A stretch of DNA of 34,626 bases from Planctomycetota bacterium. GTDB taxonomy: Bacteria > Planctomycetota > Phycisphaerae > WQYP01. The stretch lies in the NCBI GenBank assembly GCA_021818445.1, contig JAKAEB010000040.1:1-34626 (forward strand), written 5' to 3'. The translations under genes were made by a program, and so were the position numbers. The notes under the pieces are model-generated. The model made no database searches, was not told the DNA's origin, and saw only the letters and a program-made list of their open reading frames with translations. Shown piece by piece: positions 24,297 to 32,917 of the stretch; position 1 is the first letter of the stretch, and each line of letters starts with the position of its first letter.

Positions 24297-25751
24297 CTAT
24301 GGTTGTAAGCTGCGTTGACTTATGACCTTGCGTAACACTGTACGCCCGTGCGAATTACGCAACTCCAGTGTGAGATGGCGGTCGTCGGTGGTACCGCTCA
24401 CGCGCACCAGCCCGAAATTATGTTCAAATACCGCCGTCCCGATGCGGTGCGGATTATGCCACCCCGTGTATTGGCGTCGGACGGGTGCCGCCGCCAGCGA
24501 TGAACTGGTAAGGTCGTAAAGTGGGTATTGCGGAAAGCTGGCGCTGGAGTTTGCAGGGCGACGAGTTAATTCGCCAAAGTCGCGATGGCCGGATAGGAAC
24601 AGCACACCCGCCACTTGGTGGGCAAATATCCAATGGATAAAACGATTCTGCTCGGGCTGATATTGGGCCCAGCTTTCATGCCCGTGGTAATGGGCTAAAA
24701 ATTGGTCGCCATCAACAATTACCTTGAAGTCCGCCCGGCTGGTTATCAAACTGCTTTTCAGCCAGGCCAACTGGTGCTGTCCAAACATGGTGGCGTTTGC
24801 GCCTCGGGTGTTGGCGGTACGAAACAGGCGGTCGTCAAGCAGAAAAAACGTAACATCTCCCACGTTAAAGCGGCAGAACGCCCCCAATGTTCGCCCATGC
24901 CCATAGGACGGATTGGGCCAGTAATCTTCAAAGGCCAGAAGAGATTCTTTTGAAAATACAAATGTTTTATTGGCCCGGATCGTGCCAAAATCGCGGTTGT
25001 CCCACGTGGCGTACATCGGGCAAATGCGCAGCAGGGGTTGGATACCCTGAAACCTTCTGGCTGCGTCATAGCGCTGCAATATGAACTGCAACGCGTGCGC
25101 ATAAGTGTACGGAAATTGATTCAAATGCCGGGGCAGATAGGTGGTATTGCCCGCAAAAATAAACGCACGCGGTTCTATTTTGGTAATGGCATTCCAAATG
25201 GTGTCGCCGGGATATTGGCGTGTGTCAGCGCACGAACCGAAGGCCACGGTGATATGGCGCATCGTCTTTCGTAATGGCATGGTGTGTATGACGAGCTTCG
25301 GTGGGGGCAGATATTGGCGGATACCTGCGACAGTCACCGTGATGCGATAATCGTGGTCGGGCTTTAGCCCGCCAAAAGCGGCATCGGCAACAAAGGGGGG
25401 CGGGCCAGTGACATCCATCCCGACGGCGTTGATCTCCTGATTGGTATTAACATCAAAAATCCGCACGGTGACGTGGTCGGTGGTGCTGATTTCCAGCCAC
25501 ACACGCGCCGTGGTGGTAGTTACACTTCCCACCATGGGTCCGGCAATAATACGGGCTGCCTGCGCAGCGGGACTGCGGGGGTACGCAATAATAATGCCGC
25601 CAACCAGTACGACCGCCAAAAATGACCGTCCCCTTGGAATGGCGGCGACAAAACACATTGCTAACAGGCGGCCGACGCCTTTGGCTAAGACCGCCAGCGC
25701 CTCGACCATCCTGACCAGATTTGAAAACTCCCGGCACCCGCCCGCACGCAT
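24297..25751 (-). CDS. PhoD-like metallophosphatase homologue with altered active site
   Basis: A 484-residue exported protein: an N-terminal hydrophobic segment (about 43-58, ending SPAAQA), an FN3/PhoD_N-like domain (about 68-158) and a PhoD-like metallophosphatase fold (165-470). The motif positions are recognisable, but residues that normally bind metal are changed. FIFAGNTTY (197-205) stands where GDNxY is usual. ATWDNRDFG (248-256) replaces WDDHDYG. LSGHRDFGEL (386-395) replaces SGDRHFGEL, with Asp and His exchanged. LLDDRLFR (304-311) and FGSCAD (171-176) are kept. The classical phosphatase or phosphodiesterase activity may therefore be lost or use different metal geometry. The start is uncertain: Met15 or Met32 could also be used, and no good Shine-Dalgarno is placed before any of them. 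Confidence 0.8.
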   Translation of the reverse strand: MRAGGCREFSNLVRMVEALAVLAKGVGRLLAMCFVAAIPRGRSFLAVVLVGGIIIAYPRSPAAQAARIIAGPMVGSVTTTTARVWLEISTTDHVTVRIFDVNTNQEINAVGMDVTGPPPFVADAAFGGLKPDHDYRITVTVAGIRQYLPPPKLVIHTMPLRKTMRHITVAFGSCADTRQYPGDTIWNAITKIEPRAFIFAGNTTYLPRHLNQFPYTYAHALQFILQRYDAARRFQGIQPLLRICPMYATWDNRDFGTIRANKTFVFSKESLLAFEDYWPNPSYGHGRTLGAFCRFNVGDVTFFLLDDRLFRTANTRGANATMFGQHQLAWLKSSLITSRADFKVIVDGDQFLAHYHGHESWAQYQPEQNRFIHWIFAHQVAGVLFLSGHRDFGELTRRPANSSASFPQYPLYDLTSSSLAAAPVRRQYTGWHNPHRIGTAVFEHNFGLVRVSGTTDDRHLTLELRNSHGRTVLRKVISQRSLQP

Positions 25752-25876
25752 CGTCTACGCACCCCAAAAAAGCCTCCCGGCCACGATCTTCACACCAGTA
25801 TAATTGGGGCTTTGGTTAATGGGGAAACTTTGCAACTGGTGGCACCAGCCATCGCCGACATGGCAGCCAGATTGGG

Positions 25877-26155
25877 CTACTGCCCCGGCTGGGACGGATC
25901 AAATATAAAATTACCGGGGTGATGCGGCGTAAAGCCACCGTTTCCGCTGCCGGAGGACTTTGAATTGGACCCTTTCGTCACATACCACCCTTGGCCATTA
26001 CCGGTTGCCCGCCGTAGTTGGGCCGTTACGCTGTTATCCTTGATAACGTGCGTCACGCATCCGGGAAGTGTGCCCAGCAGCGCCAGCGCCGCGAACATCA
26101 CAACCCACCGCGAGGGATGTGGAACCAGTTGGAATGTTGATTTATTAATACGCAT
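25877..26155 (-). CDS. Small lipoprotein translationally linked to rnr
   Basis: A 92-residue protein with a basic N-terminus, a hydrophobic stretch and the lipobox LPGC with Cys33, so it is probably lipidated. The mature part is short and ends in a Gly/Ser/Asn-rich, likely disordered segment (KGSNSKSSGSGNGG) and a Pro-rich tail. No family was recognised. The ATG lies 3 bases after the TGA of RNase R, and its Shine-Dalgarno AGGTG overlaps that stop, so its expression is tied to rnr. Why a lipoprotein is coupled to an exoribonuclease is unknown. Confidence 0.75.
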   Translation of the reverse strand: MRINKSTFQLVPHPSRWVVMFAALALLGTLPGCVTHVIKDNSVTAQLRRATGNGQGWYVTKGSNSKSSGSGNGGFTPHHPGNFIFDPSQPGQ

Positions 26156-26158
26156 GAT

Positions 26159-28657
26159 TCACCTGCCCCGGCGAAAACGTTTTTTTCGCCCCTTTAAAGT
26201 CGCAAATCGATCCCGCCCACCACCTTTTTTACGCTTATCCGATCGTGGTGGTTCGCTGGATGTATCCCTTGGCCCCGATTTGGGTGGGGTTCGCGGCATA
26301 TCCATTTTACGCAGCCGCTGTTCGCCACGAGCGGTTGCCGCATGCTCCATCAAACGCAGGTCCATCCGCCGAGCGGGGATATTCACGGCGATAATTTGCA
26401 CCTTCACCTGATCGCCCAGCGATAAACGCCGCCCGGTGCGCTGCCCGCGCAGGCAACTGCGGCCATCCTCAAAAATCCAATAATCGTCGGGCAAATCGCT
26501 AATGCGAATGGTTCCTTCCACAAGGAATCGGTTTGACTGAACAAAAATACCCCATCCCGCCACACCCGTGATCACTCCATCGATGATATCACCCACGTGG
26601 GCAGATAAAAGCTGCAGCACCTTGACCATTCTCAATTCGCGCTCGGCATCCTGCGCTCGGCGTTCCGTCATGGACAGGTGCCGGGCAAGGCGTTCCAGTG
26701 TCCCCTCATCGGGAGATTCGGTAAGGATTCTCGGCATCAAAGCGCCGGATGGCACAAACGGGGCCGCTGCGGCCGGTGCCTTGCCCTTTATCTTCTTATT
26801 GTTTGCCCGATGCAGCACCGTATCCAAACAGCGGTGGATGACCAAATCGGCATAACGCCGGATCGGCGAGGTGAAATGGGCATAGTTGTCGCTGCCGAGG
26901 GCGTAGTGGCCCAAAGGTTCTGGCGAATACTGGGCGGTGCTGAATGTTTTAAGCACGCTTAAGTTGACCGCATAGGCGATGGGCGTACCGCGGACGGAAT
27001 CCAGCAGTTCTGCAATCACCCGCCGATCCAACTGTCGTGGCGTCTTTTTCCCCGCTACGATGAGAAATTTACGCACGCCGTCGGTCATTTCAGCGTCCGG
27101 TTCGGGATGCACACGCCGCAGTACCGGCACACCTTTCGATGTCAAAAACCGGGCAACGGCCTCGTTGGCCTCCACCATGAACATTTCAATAATTTTGTGG
27201 GTGAAGGAATCATCTTCCGGATGCGCATCGATCACCTGCCCAAGCGAATCCAGTACCAGTTCCACCTCGGGCAGATCAAGCACGATCATGCCCTGCTCCA
27301 GACGCCGATGGCGTATGAGCCGCGCCAGGCGATCCATATTCACCAAAAGTTCGCGAACCTGATCGCTAACCACCGGTAGATGCGGATTGGGCGGAGAATC
27401 CAGCAATCCCTTGCTGTAGACCGGCCCCTGGCCCGTGGCATGGTCGATTACCGCCTGCGCTTGGCGATACGTCAGCCGTTTTTTTGACACGATAATGGTG
27501 TTGGCAAACCGCGCACCGGTCACGCGACCTTGGGCATCGTACCGGATAAAAGCCGACTTGGTTAAGCGCGGCTGATTCTCTTGCAATGAACAAATGCCGT
27601 TGGACAAAACTTCCGGCAACATCGGAATAACATGACGCGGAAAGTAAATGCTGTTGCCACGCAGTCGGGCTTCAATGTCCATCGGCGACTGCACCGGTAC
27701 AAAAGCGCTGACATCCGCAATATGCACCCCCAATTCAAAAACGCTGGGGCCGGGCTTGTCGGTTTCCGTCGCGGCCGCAAGATGATGCAGCGGATCGTTG
27801 GCCGTTTGCGACGGTTGAAGTAGCTCAAGACTGATGGCGTCGTCAAAGTCGCGGGCGTCATCCGGGTCTATGGTGATGGTTAACCGTTGGCTGATATCTT
27901 CGCGATCATTAAACCGTTCCGGCTTGAATTCACGAGCGGCTTTGGCGGCGGCGTCACGAACAGCCGACGGAAAATCTCCCGGCAGGCCAAATTGCCGCTT
28001 GATCGATTGCAGTTCGACTTCGGCATCCCCTTTGGGACCCAGCACTTCCACAATAACGCCTTGGCCGGGGTGCCCAGGACGCGGAAATTCCAGTACCTCC
28101 GCCACCACCTTATCTCCCTCCGCCGCATTGGACGCCGTGATATCAGCTATGCCCAAGGAATGCCTGAATACCGTTCCATCGGGCACCACGACCCAGCCGG
28201 ATGAGGTAGCCGTTAGCGTGCCAACGCAGCGGGTATTGCCGCGCCGCAGGACGCGTAAAATGCGCCCCGATCGGCTCATCAGTTGCAAGTCACGTTTGGA
28301 ACTGGCCATGATTCGCGCCACGACCAAATCACCGGAGTGGGCATCGAGTGTATCCGACGGGCTGATAAATAGATCACCCAGCTTGTCGTCCACCAGCAAT
28401 GCAACGAACCCAAAACCGCGATAATTGGAACTGAAAACGCCAATGACATCTTCCCGCTCACGATTAAAAGCCAGCACTTGCCCGCTTTGCTGCGGCATGA
28501 GGATATCTGCCGATATGAGCTCATCGATGGCGTGATGCAGGCTATCCTCGTCTTTCGGGGTGATGCTTAATTCATTACGAATGGTTTTAATCGATACCGC
28601 ATTGCCCGAGGCCGCGAATAGCAAGTCAATAATTTTATTTTTGATGTCTTCGTACAC
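26159..28657 (-). CDS. rnr: Ribonuclease R
   Basis: RNase R is the 3'-5' exoribonuclease that degrades structured RNA. The 832-residue protein shows an N-terminal winged-helix region (about 5-65), two cold-shock/OB domains (about 70-230), the RNB catalytic domain with TITIDPDDARDFDDAISLE (about 255-275, the four Asp that bind Mg), and a C-terminal S1 domain (GDIIDGVITGVAGWGIFVQ). The tail after the S1 domain is very basic (KRKKGGGRDRFATLKGRKKRFRRGR), as in enterobacterial RNase R. The start is GTG at 28657 with AAGGA about 6 bases upstream. A minus-strand TATAAT at 28709-28704 may be its -10 element, although no good -35 is seen. Confidence 0.95.
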   Translation of the reverse strand: MYEDIKNKIIDLLFAASGNAVSIKTIRNELSITPKDEDSLHHAIDELISADILMPQQSGQVLAFNREREDVIGVFSSNYRGFGFVALLVDDKLGDLFISPSDTLDAHSGDLVVARIMASSKRDLQLMSRSGRILRVLRRGNTRCVGTLTATSSGWVVVPDGTVFRHSLGIADITASNAAEGDKVVAEVLEFPRPGHPGQGVIVEVLGPKGDAEVELQSIKRQFGLPGDFPSAVRDAAAKAAREFKPERFNDREDISQRLTITIDPDDARDFDDAISLELLQPSQTANDPLHHLAAATETDKPGPSVFELGVHIADVSAFVPVQSPMDIEARLRGNSIYFPRHVIPMLPEVLSNGICSLQENQPRLTKSAFIRYDAQGRVTGARFANTIIVSKKRLTYRQAQAVIDHATGQGPVYSKGLLDSPPNPHLPVVSDQVRELLVNMDRLARLIRHRRLEQGMIVLDLPEVELVLDSLGQVIDAHPEDDSFTHKIIEMFMVEANEAVARFLTSKGVPVLRRVHPEPDAEMTDGVRKFLIVAGKKTPRQLDRRVIAELLDSVRGTPIAYAVNLSVLKTFSTAQYSPEPLGHYALGSDNYAHFTSPIRRYADLVIHRCLDTVLHRANNKKIKGKAPAAAAPFVPSGALMPRILTESPDEGTLERLARHLSMTERRAQDAERELRMVKVLQLLSAHVGDIIDGVITGVAGWGIFVQSNRFLVEGTIRISDLPDDYWIFEDGRSCLRGQRTGRRLSLGDQVKVQIIAVNIPARRMDLRLMEHAATARGEQRLRKMDMPRTPPKSGPRDTSSEPPRSDKRKKGGGRDRFATLKGRKKRFRRGR

Positions 28658-28889
28658 GTCTTTTCCTTACGAGCCAAGGGCATCATTTGCGCTTGGTTAC
28701 GCGATTATAGCCGCATAGCGCTGGGCCTGCCCCGGAGCCCGCATAGCCATTTGTAGCGGCGTATATGGGGCTGAGGGCTTGCCCGGAGCCACCTACCGCA
28801 GGGCGCACCTGTTGATGGCGGTGTAAACACCGCCCACGGTCATAAAAAGCGTCTTACGCCCTCGATTTGAGCCATTGGTCTTATCCGGG
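28658..28889. other. Divergent rnr/rpsD intergenic region with hairpin and repeats
   Basis: The region holds a likely rnr -10 (TATAAT on the minus strand, 28709-28704) and the repeat word GCGCTGGGCCTGCCCCGG near 28718-28735. A shorter copy, GGGCTTGCCCGG, lies at 28775-28786. There is also a perfect hairpin GGCGGTGT/ACACCGCC (28817-28834). The hairpin lies between two divergent genes, so it may be an operator-type palindrome or a repeat arm. Confidence 0.5.
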
Positions 28890-28895
28890 TATACT
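28867..28895 (+). promoter_or_regulatory. Putative rpsD promoter
   Basis: TTGAGC (28867-28872) and TATACT (28890-28895) are separated by exactly 17 bases, a good sigma70-type match. Transcription would begin near 28902 and give a leader of about 110 bases before rpsD. Confidence 0.6.
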
Positions 28896-28964
28896 CATTC
28901 GCTTGTAAATGCGCCGAGAAGGCCCGCAGTGACGATCACCGCTGGGTACGCCGGCTTTGAACGG

Positions 28965-28990
28965 GGCAGGTGTGCGGTTCGCCGCCTGCC
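28965..28990 (+). promoter_or_regulatory. Hairpin in the rpsD leader
   Basis: GGCAGG (28965-28970) pairs with CCTGCC (28985-28990). Inside it CGG-TTCG-CCG forms a UUCG-capped stem, leaving TGTG as a bulge. It lies 12 bases before the AGGAG of rpsD. S4 represses its own synthesis through an mRNA structure in several bacteria, so autoregulation is possible but only inferred. Confidence 0.45.
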
Positions 28991-29011
28991 GACGGTAGAA
29001 CAGGAGTTTTT

Positions 29012-29623
29012 ATGTCCCGCCGCTTGGGGCCCAAGGTGCGTATTTCGCGTCGTCTGGGCATCGCCATTGAAGATCTTCCGAAACATCGCTCGAAAAAAGG
29101 TGATGACACGTACATTCCGCCAGGTATGCATGGCATGCGCAGCAGCCGTCGCCTTTCGGAATATGGCATTCGCCTGCGTGAAAAACAGCGCATGAAGGCT
29201 CACTACAATGTGCTGGAAAAGCAATTTCGGCGTTATATGACAACCGCCAAACGAAGCAAAGGTAACACCGCCGATACCTTGCAGCAACTTCTAGAAACTC
29301 GGCTTGATAATGTGGTGCGGCGCTTGGGCGTGGTGCGGTCTATATGGGCGGCACGCCAACTTGTGGCCCACGGTCATGTCAAGGTAAACGGCAAAAAAGT
29401 TGATATTGCCAGCTACCAAGTTGAGCCCAACGACGTGGTCACTTTCAAAGAAAAAACCCATCCGTTGCTGCGGGCCAATATGGAATCGCTGGCCGGCCAT
29501 CAAACGCCGCCATGGCTGGCGTTTAACCCTGCTCAGATGGAAGCCATCGTCGCCGGCCTGCCCACACGCGACCAAATTCCATTCCACGTGGATACCAAGC
29601 TGATCATCGAATTTTATCGTTGA
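29012..29623 (+). CDS. rpsD: 30S ribosomal protein S4
   Basis: S4 is a primary 16S rRNA-binding protein that starts assembly of the 30S body. The 203-residue protein begins at 29012, where AGGAG lies 5 bases upstream. The frame extends to 28970, but that part covers the leader hairpin. The N-terminal domain contains RLGPKVRISRRLG and YIPPGMHG, has no cysteines and is thus the zinc-free form. The S4 RNA-binding domain runs from about 93 to 155 (LETRLDNVVRRLGV and HGHVKVNGKKVDI). Here rpsD stands alone, outside the S13-S11-S4-rpoA operon found in many bacteria, as is common for this group. Confidence 0.96.
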   Translation: MSRRLGPKVRISRRLGIAIEDLPKHRSKKGDDTYIPPGMHGMRSSRRLSEYGIRLREKQRMKAHYNVLEKQFRRYMTTAKRSKGNTADTLQQLLETRLDNVVRRLGVVRSIWAARQLVAHGHVKVNGKKVDIASYQVEPNDVVTFKEKTHPLLRANMESLAGHQTPPWLAFNPAQMEAIVAGLPTRDQIPFHVDTKLIIEFYR

Positions 29624-30012
29624 TCTGACGCACTTTTCGTAGGTGCATTCAAGAAGCCATCGGCCGCGGGTGAAAGGCGCACGGAGGACGGAGGAAGGCT
29701 GGCACCATACGGGTTTGGCCATAACGCCCGCGGGGTATGGTGTCGGCACACAGGGTCGAGGGCGGAAGCCTTAGCCGGCGCATTTATTTGTCGCTTTGGC
29801 AGCGCCCTCGCTTCGGCCGCCCAATTCGCCGGCCTCAGGGCTGTTGCGCAATGTCATGGGCAATCCGGTTGGCCTCGGATCTCGCCCGCCAGGCCGATCG
29901 CACCGTGTACCGATGACAATTCCGAGCCTCGGCCAAATATTCGCAGACCATTGGCGTTTCGCTAATTCCGTGATAGTGCAGCGGCAGTGCCGAAATTTTC
30001 GCCAATTTGCAC
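29624..30012. other. Intergenic region after rpsD with a long hairpin
   Basis: No gene is supported. GGCACCATAC (29701-29710) pairs with GTATGGTGTC (29735-29744) with one G-U pair, and GGG/CCC inside extends the structure. It is a strong secondary structure about 80 bases after rpsD, without a T-run. It might be an mRNA 3' end, a small RNA or a repeat unit. The remainder looks non-coding. Confidence 0.4.
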
Positions 30013-30040
30013 TTGACATTTCCTCGGGATGGTTTAGGCT
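30013..30040 (+). promoter_or_regulatory. Putative promoter of the beta-propeller gene
   Basis: A consensus -35 TTGACA (30013-30018) is followed after 16 bases by TAGGCT (30035-30040), a weak -10. Transcription would start near 30047, about 36 bases before the ATG at 30083. Confidence 0.45.
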
Positions 30041-30082
30041 CCGTTAACGGTAGTTGACGCAGTAAATCCGCGTTGCCGTTCG

Positions 30083-32872
30083 ATGGGAGCTTTGAAGACG
30101 TGTTACCGTGGCTTGAAATGCGAAAGTCGCCCCCCCCCCCGTCCTTTTCTGCGCCGGTGCTGGCCCAATTTAAATAATAAAATAATAAATCTCCCCGCCC
30201 GGTTCCTTGCATCCCGGCGTTCCGCTTTTCGTGCATCGCGCCCGCTTTGCAGCTTGCGCAGGGCAACCTGCGGCGCGGTCGCCGCATTTCTGCTGTCCAT
30301 CCTGCCGCCATCGGCACGGACAAGCGTTGCACAAGCAGCCGGCATTCCCTCCTGCCCCGCCCATTTTATTACATCCATCTGCCACGGCCCCTACGGCGGC
30401 ATCTGGCTGGCCACCGAAGGCCATGGCGTGCTCCACTACAATGCCGCATCGGTTGGTGGCTGGCAGCAATTTGACATCGGCACCGCCGTCAACCATAACA
30501 TCGCCGACGCCGTCGCCCGCGACGCCCACGGCCGCATTTGGGTCGGCAGCCTCAATGATGGGGTGTTTGTCTTTTTGCCCAGCCGCGATGCGGGGCAGCC
30601 CTTTCGCTGCCGACGCTATGGCCTGCTGACCGACAGGGCCAATGACGAATGGGCCGGGCCTGTGGGCGAGCACGTCTACAGCATCAGCGTTGATCCGGTG
30701 GATGCCAGCGTGTGGATTTGTACTAGCAGCGGCATCAGCCGCTATGAGCCGGGCCACGGCAAAACACGCGGGCGCTGGGTTTACTATGACTTGGCCAATG
30801 GGCTGCCGTCAGATGATGTCCAGTGCGTAGCCTTTGGGCTGCACGGACGGGCATATGTGGCCACCACCTGCAATGGTATCGCCATTGGCAGGCTGACTCG
30901 GTTAAGCCGGAAGGTTAATAAAAAAGCCCTCGGCCACACCGCCCTGCATTACGGGCATTGGCGAGTGGTGGCAAGCCGATTTACCCATGGCCCACCGTTG
31001 ACGCCCACCGGGCGGGGCCTGCCCAGCAATCTGATCAATGCCATTGTCACCACGCACGCCGGTGCGATATGGGCAGCCACCGATGAGGGAATAGCATGGA
31101 GCACCGACCACGGGCGGAGATGGAGCTTTCTGCGTGGTGCCAATTGGGCGGCCAAGGATGCGGGTTTGATCCATCCGCCGAGCGCGGCATTTATCATGGA
31201 TGCCGCCCGGCGTGTGCCGCGCACCGGAACGCTTAGCAGCGATTATTGCACGGCGCTGGCGGTGACATCACAAGGCTACATTTGCGTTGGCCATCGGCGA
31301 ACAGGTTTGGACATTATCAATCCCCGCACGGGCTTCATTTGGCGCTCCAATCCGGCGGGCGAAAAGGGAGGTCTGCCGCATCGGTATGTGGATGCGATTT
31401 TGCTGCGATCCCGTGGCGGGGCCCTGCTGGGTTGCTACGGCGGCGGATTGGAAAACTTGCCAGCCATAACCGGCATTGGCAGGGTGAGGACAAAAAGCGG
31501 CCCGACAGGAAACGACGGAATGGGCCGCCACCACCCGTTGCGCTTTCCGGCGGCCGCAACCGCGCCAACCGCTGGACAGATTAAGCAGGAAAAGCAGCAA
31601 TTGGCGGCAATGATCTCCCGGCTTGCAAAGCACAAACGCCTCGGCGCCGTGGCGCTTGACACCGACTGGCGTACCGAAGGCAACTGGCTGGGGCGGTATG
31701 GCGATTTTTCGATGATCTTGGCAGCGGGGGGATACGAAAGCAGCCTCCGCTGGGGCGAGGGATGGGATGATCCGCAATGGAACGCTTGGAGCGGCCCGCA
31801 TCCAGGCCGCTCTGACGGAATCCGCCGCTGGATAGAATGGCTTTTCACCTCGGATCGCCGGGTATTGGAACTGCCCAAACCATATTTTTTGGCCAACTGG
31901 CTCCGAGGCCGCGTCCCGGGAAACAATAAATCACTCTGCCGCCGCGAATCAGAATGGGACGACCACGGCGAGGCGTATTCCGCCACCACACAGGGGCCGG
32001 GCCTTTATTTAAGGTTTGACGTGCCCCCTGGGGTTTACCTGCTGGCAATGTATTTTTACAATTACAACGGCCACAGTGGGCCGATGCGCTTCCGCGATTT
32101 TCCCGTAACGCTTAGCCTCGATCCAAGCAATGTGCGCCAATACACCGCGAAGCAGCGCATTCAGCGATCGGTCGAATTCTACGCCTTCCGCAGGCCCGGA
32201 CCGTCCCACGTGGTGGCTACAGCCCGGATCGCGCATTTTTATGGGGGCCAGTGGGTGCGGTTCCTCATTCGTGGGCCCAATTTATTCACCGTCCATCTGG
32301 GCCGCAATTATTCTCTAAACACCATGTTGCCGTGCGCCTCGATCTCGCTGGCAGAATCGCGTCCGCCACCCTATTTTTTCCCCTTTCCCACGCATCAGCA
32401 ATGCCGCTATGGAAATTTCGTCCACCACAAATGGGTGCCTCAAGTTCCACCGAAGCCGAAAATCAAATCCGGCTACCTCATCCCCATCGGCCGATATCTT
32501 TACGAACATTACCAATACCCTGCTCCGGCCGAACTGATTGCCTGGGCGGCTTCGACCGATCTGTGGGCGGGTCAGTTGCGCTTACTTTACGCCAAAGGGC
32601 GGGCCGCCGGCGGCGCGGTACCTGCCTTGCCGGCCATGCACCTTTTTTACCGGCTCCACCGCTACCGGCGTATGGAACGGGTTCAAACCCGGGCCGGATT
32701 CCTGACCGCCCGCCGTATTGAAATAGAAATGCCTTGGATACCAGGGCAAAGCCAAGGCGTAAACGCGCTGGGATCGCGTATATTCCAGAACTATATGGAT
32801 AGTCGCGGCTACTACCGTCGCCAGCGCCGGGCCGCTAAGGCCCTCTCGCTTGACCCGACTATGCAGAATTAA
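30083..32872 (+). CDS. Large exported beta-propeller protein (regulator-propeller repeats)
   Basis: This long protein (929 residues from 30083) has a signal-like core AVAAFLLSILPPSARTSVAQA (split over residues about 65-86). About seven propeller-type repeats then cover residues 90-470, each with a strand like GGIWLATEGHGVL, GRIWVGSLNDGVF, SVWICTSSGISRY, GAIWAATDEGIAW or GGALLGCYGGGLE. These resemble the sensory propellers of two-component regulators, but no kinase or DNA-binding domain follows. The C-terminal half (about 540-930) is an unrecognised secreted region with jelly-roll-like strands. The start is uncertain: the ATG at 30083 lacks a Shine-Dalgarno and lies before an 11-C run, while a TTG at 30254 would place the signal peptide right at the N-terminus. 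Function unknown; probably extracellular glycan or ligand binding. Confidence 0.7.
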   Translation: MGALKTCYRGLKCESRPPPRPFLRRCWPNLNNKIINLPARFLASRRSAFRASRPLCSLRRATCGAVAAFLLSILPPSARTSVAQAAGIPSCPAHFITSICHGPYGGIWLATEGHGVLHYNAASVGGWQQFDIGTAVNHNIADAVARDAHGRIWVGSLNDGVFVFLPSRDAGQPFRCRRYGLLTDRANDEWAGPVGEHVYSISVDPVDASVWICTSSGISRYEPGHGKTRGRWVYYDLANGLPSDDVQCVAFGLHGRAYVATTCNGIAIGRLTRLSRKVNKKALGHTALHYGHWRVVASRFTHGPPLTPTGRGLPSNLINAIVTTHAGAIWAATDEGIAWSTDHGRRWSFLRGANWAAKDAGLIHPPSAAFIMDAARRVPRTGTLSSDYCTALAVTSQGYICVGHRRTGLDIINPRTGFIWRSNPAGEKGGLPHRYVDAILLRSRGGALLGCYGGGLENLPAITGIGRVRTKSGPTGNDGMGRHHPLRFPAAATAPTAGQIKQEKQQLAAMISRLAKHKRLGAVALDTDWRTEGNWLGRYGDFSMILAAGGYESSLRWGEGWDDPQWNAWSGPHPGRSDGIRRWIEWLFTSDRRVLELPKPYFLANWLRGRVPGNNKSLCRRESEWDDHGEAYSATTQGPGLYLRFDVPPGVYLLAMYFYNYNGHSGPMRFRDFPVTLSLDPSNVRQYTAKQRIQRSVEFYAFRRPGPSHVVATARIAHFYGGQWVRFLIRGPNLFTVHLGRNYSLNTMLPCASISLAESRPPPYFFPFPTHQQCRYGNFVHHKWVPQVPPKPKIKSGYLIPIGRYLYEHYQYPAPAELIAWAASTDLWAGQLRLLYAKGRAAGGAVPALPAMHLFYRLHRYRRMERVQTRAGFLTARRIEIEMPWIPGQSQGVNALGSRIFQNYMDSRGYYRRQRRAAKALSLDPTMQN
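30130..30140 (+). repeat. Homopolymeric C tract near the propeller gene start
   Basis: Eleven consecutive C residues lie 47 bases after the ATG at 30083. Such runs are prone to slippage. If the ATG is the true start, a gain or loss of one base would shift the frame before the signal peptide and switch the protein off. If translation starts at the TTG at 30254, the tract is in the leader and could affect only expression. Confidence 0.7.
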
Positions 32873-32917
32873 CTTAGGTTTTTCTATATTGGTTACCGCT
32901 TACTGGAGGAATATGAA

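Noticed and set aside
29650-29770. RNase P RNA or other housekeeping RNA after rpsD
   Set aside because: A strong hairpin is present, but the conserved core sequences of RNase P RNA, tmRNA or SRP RNA were not found.
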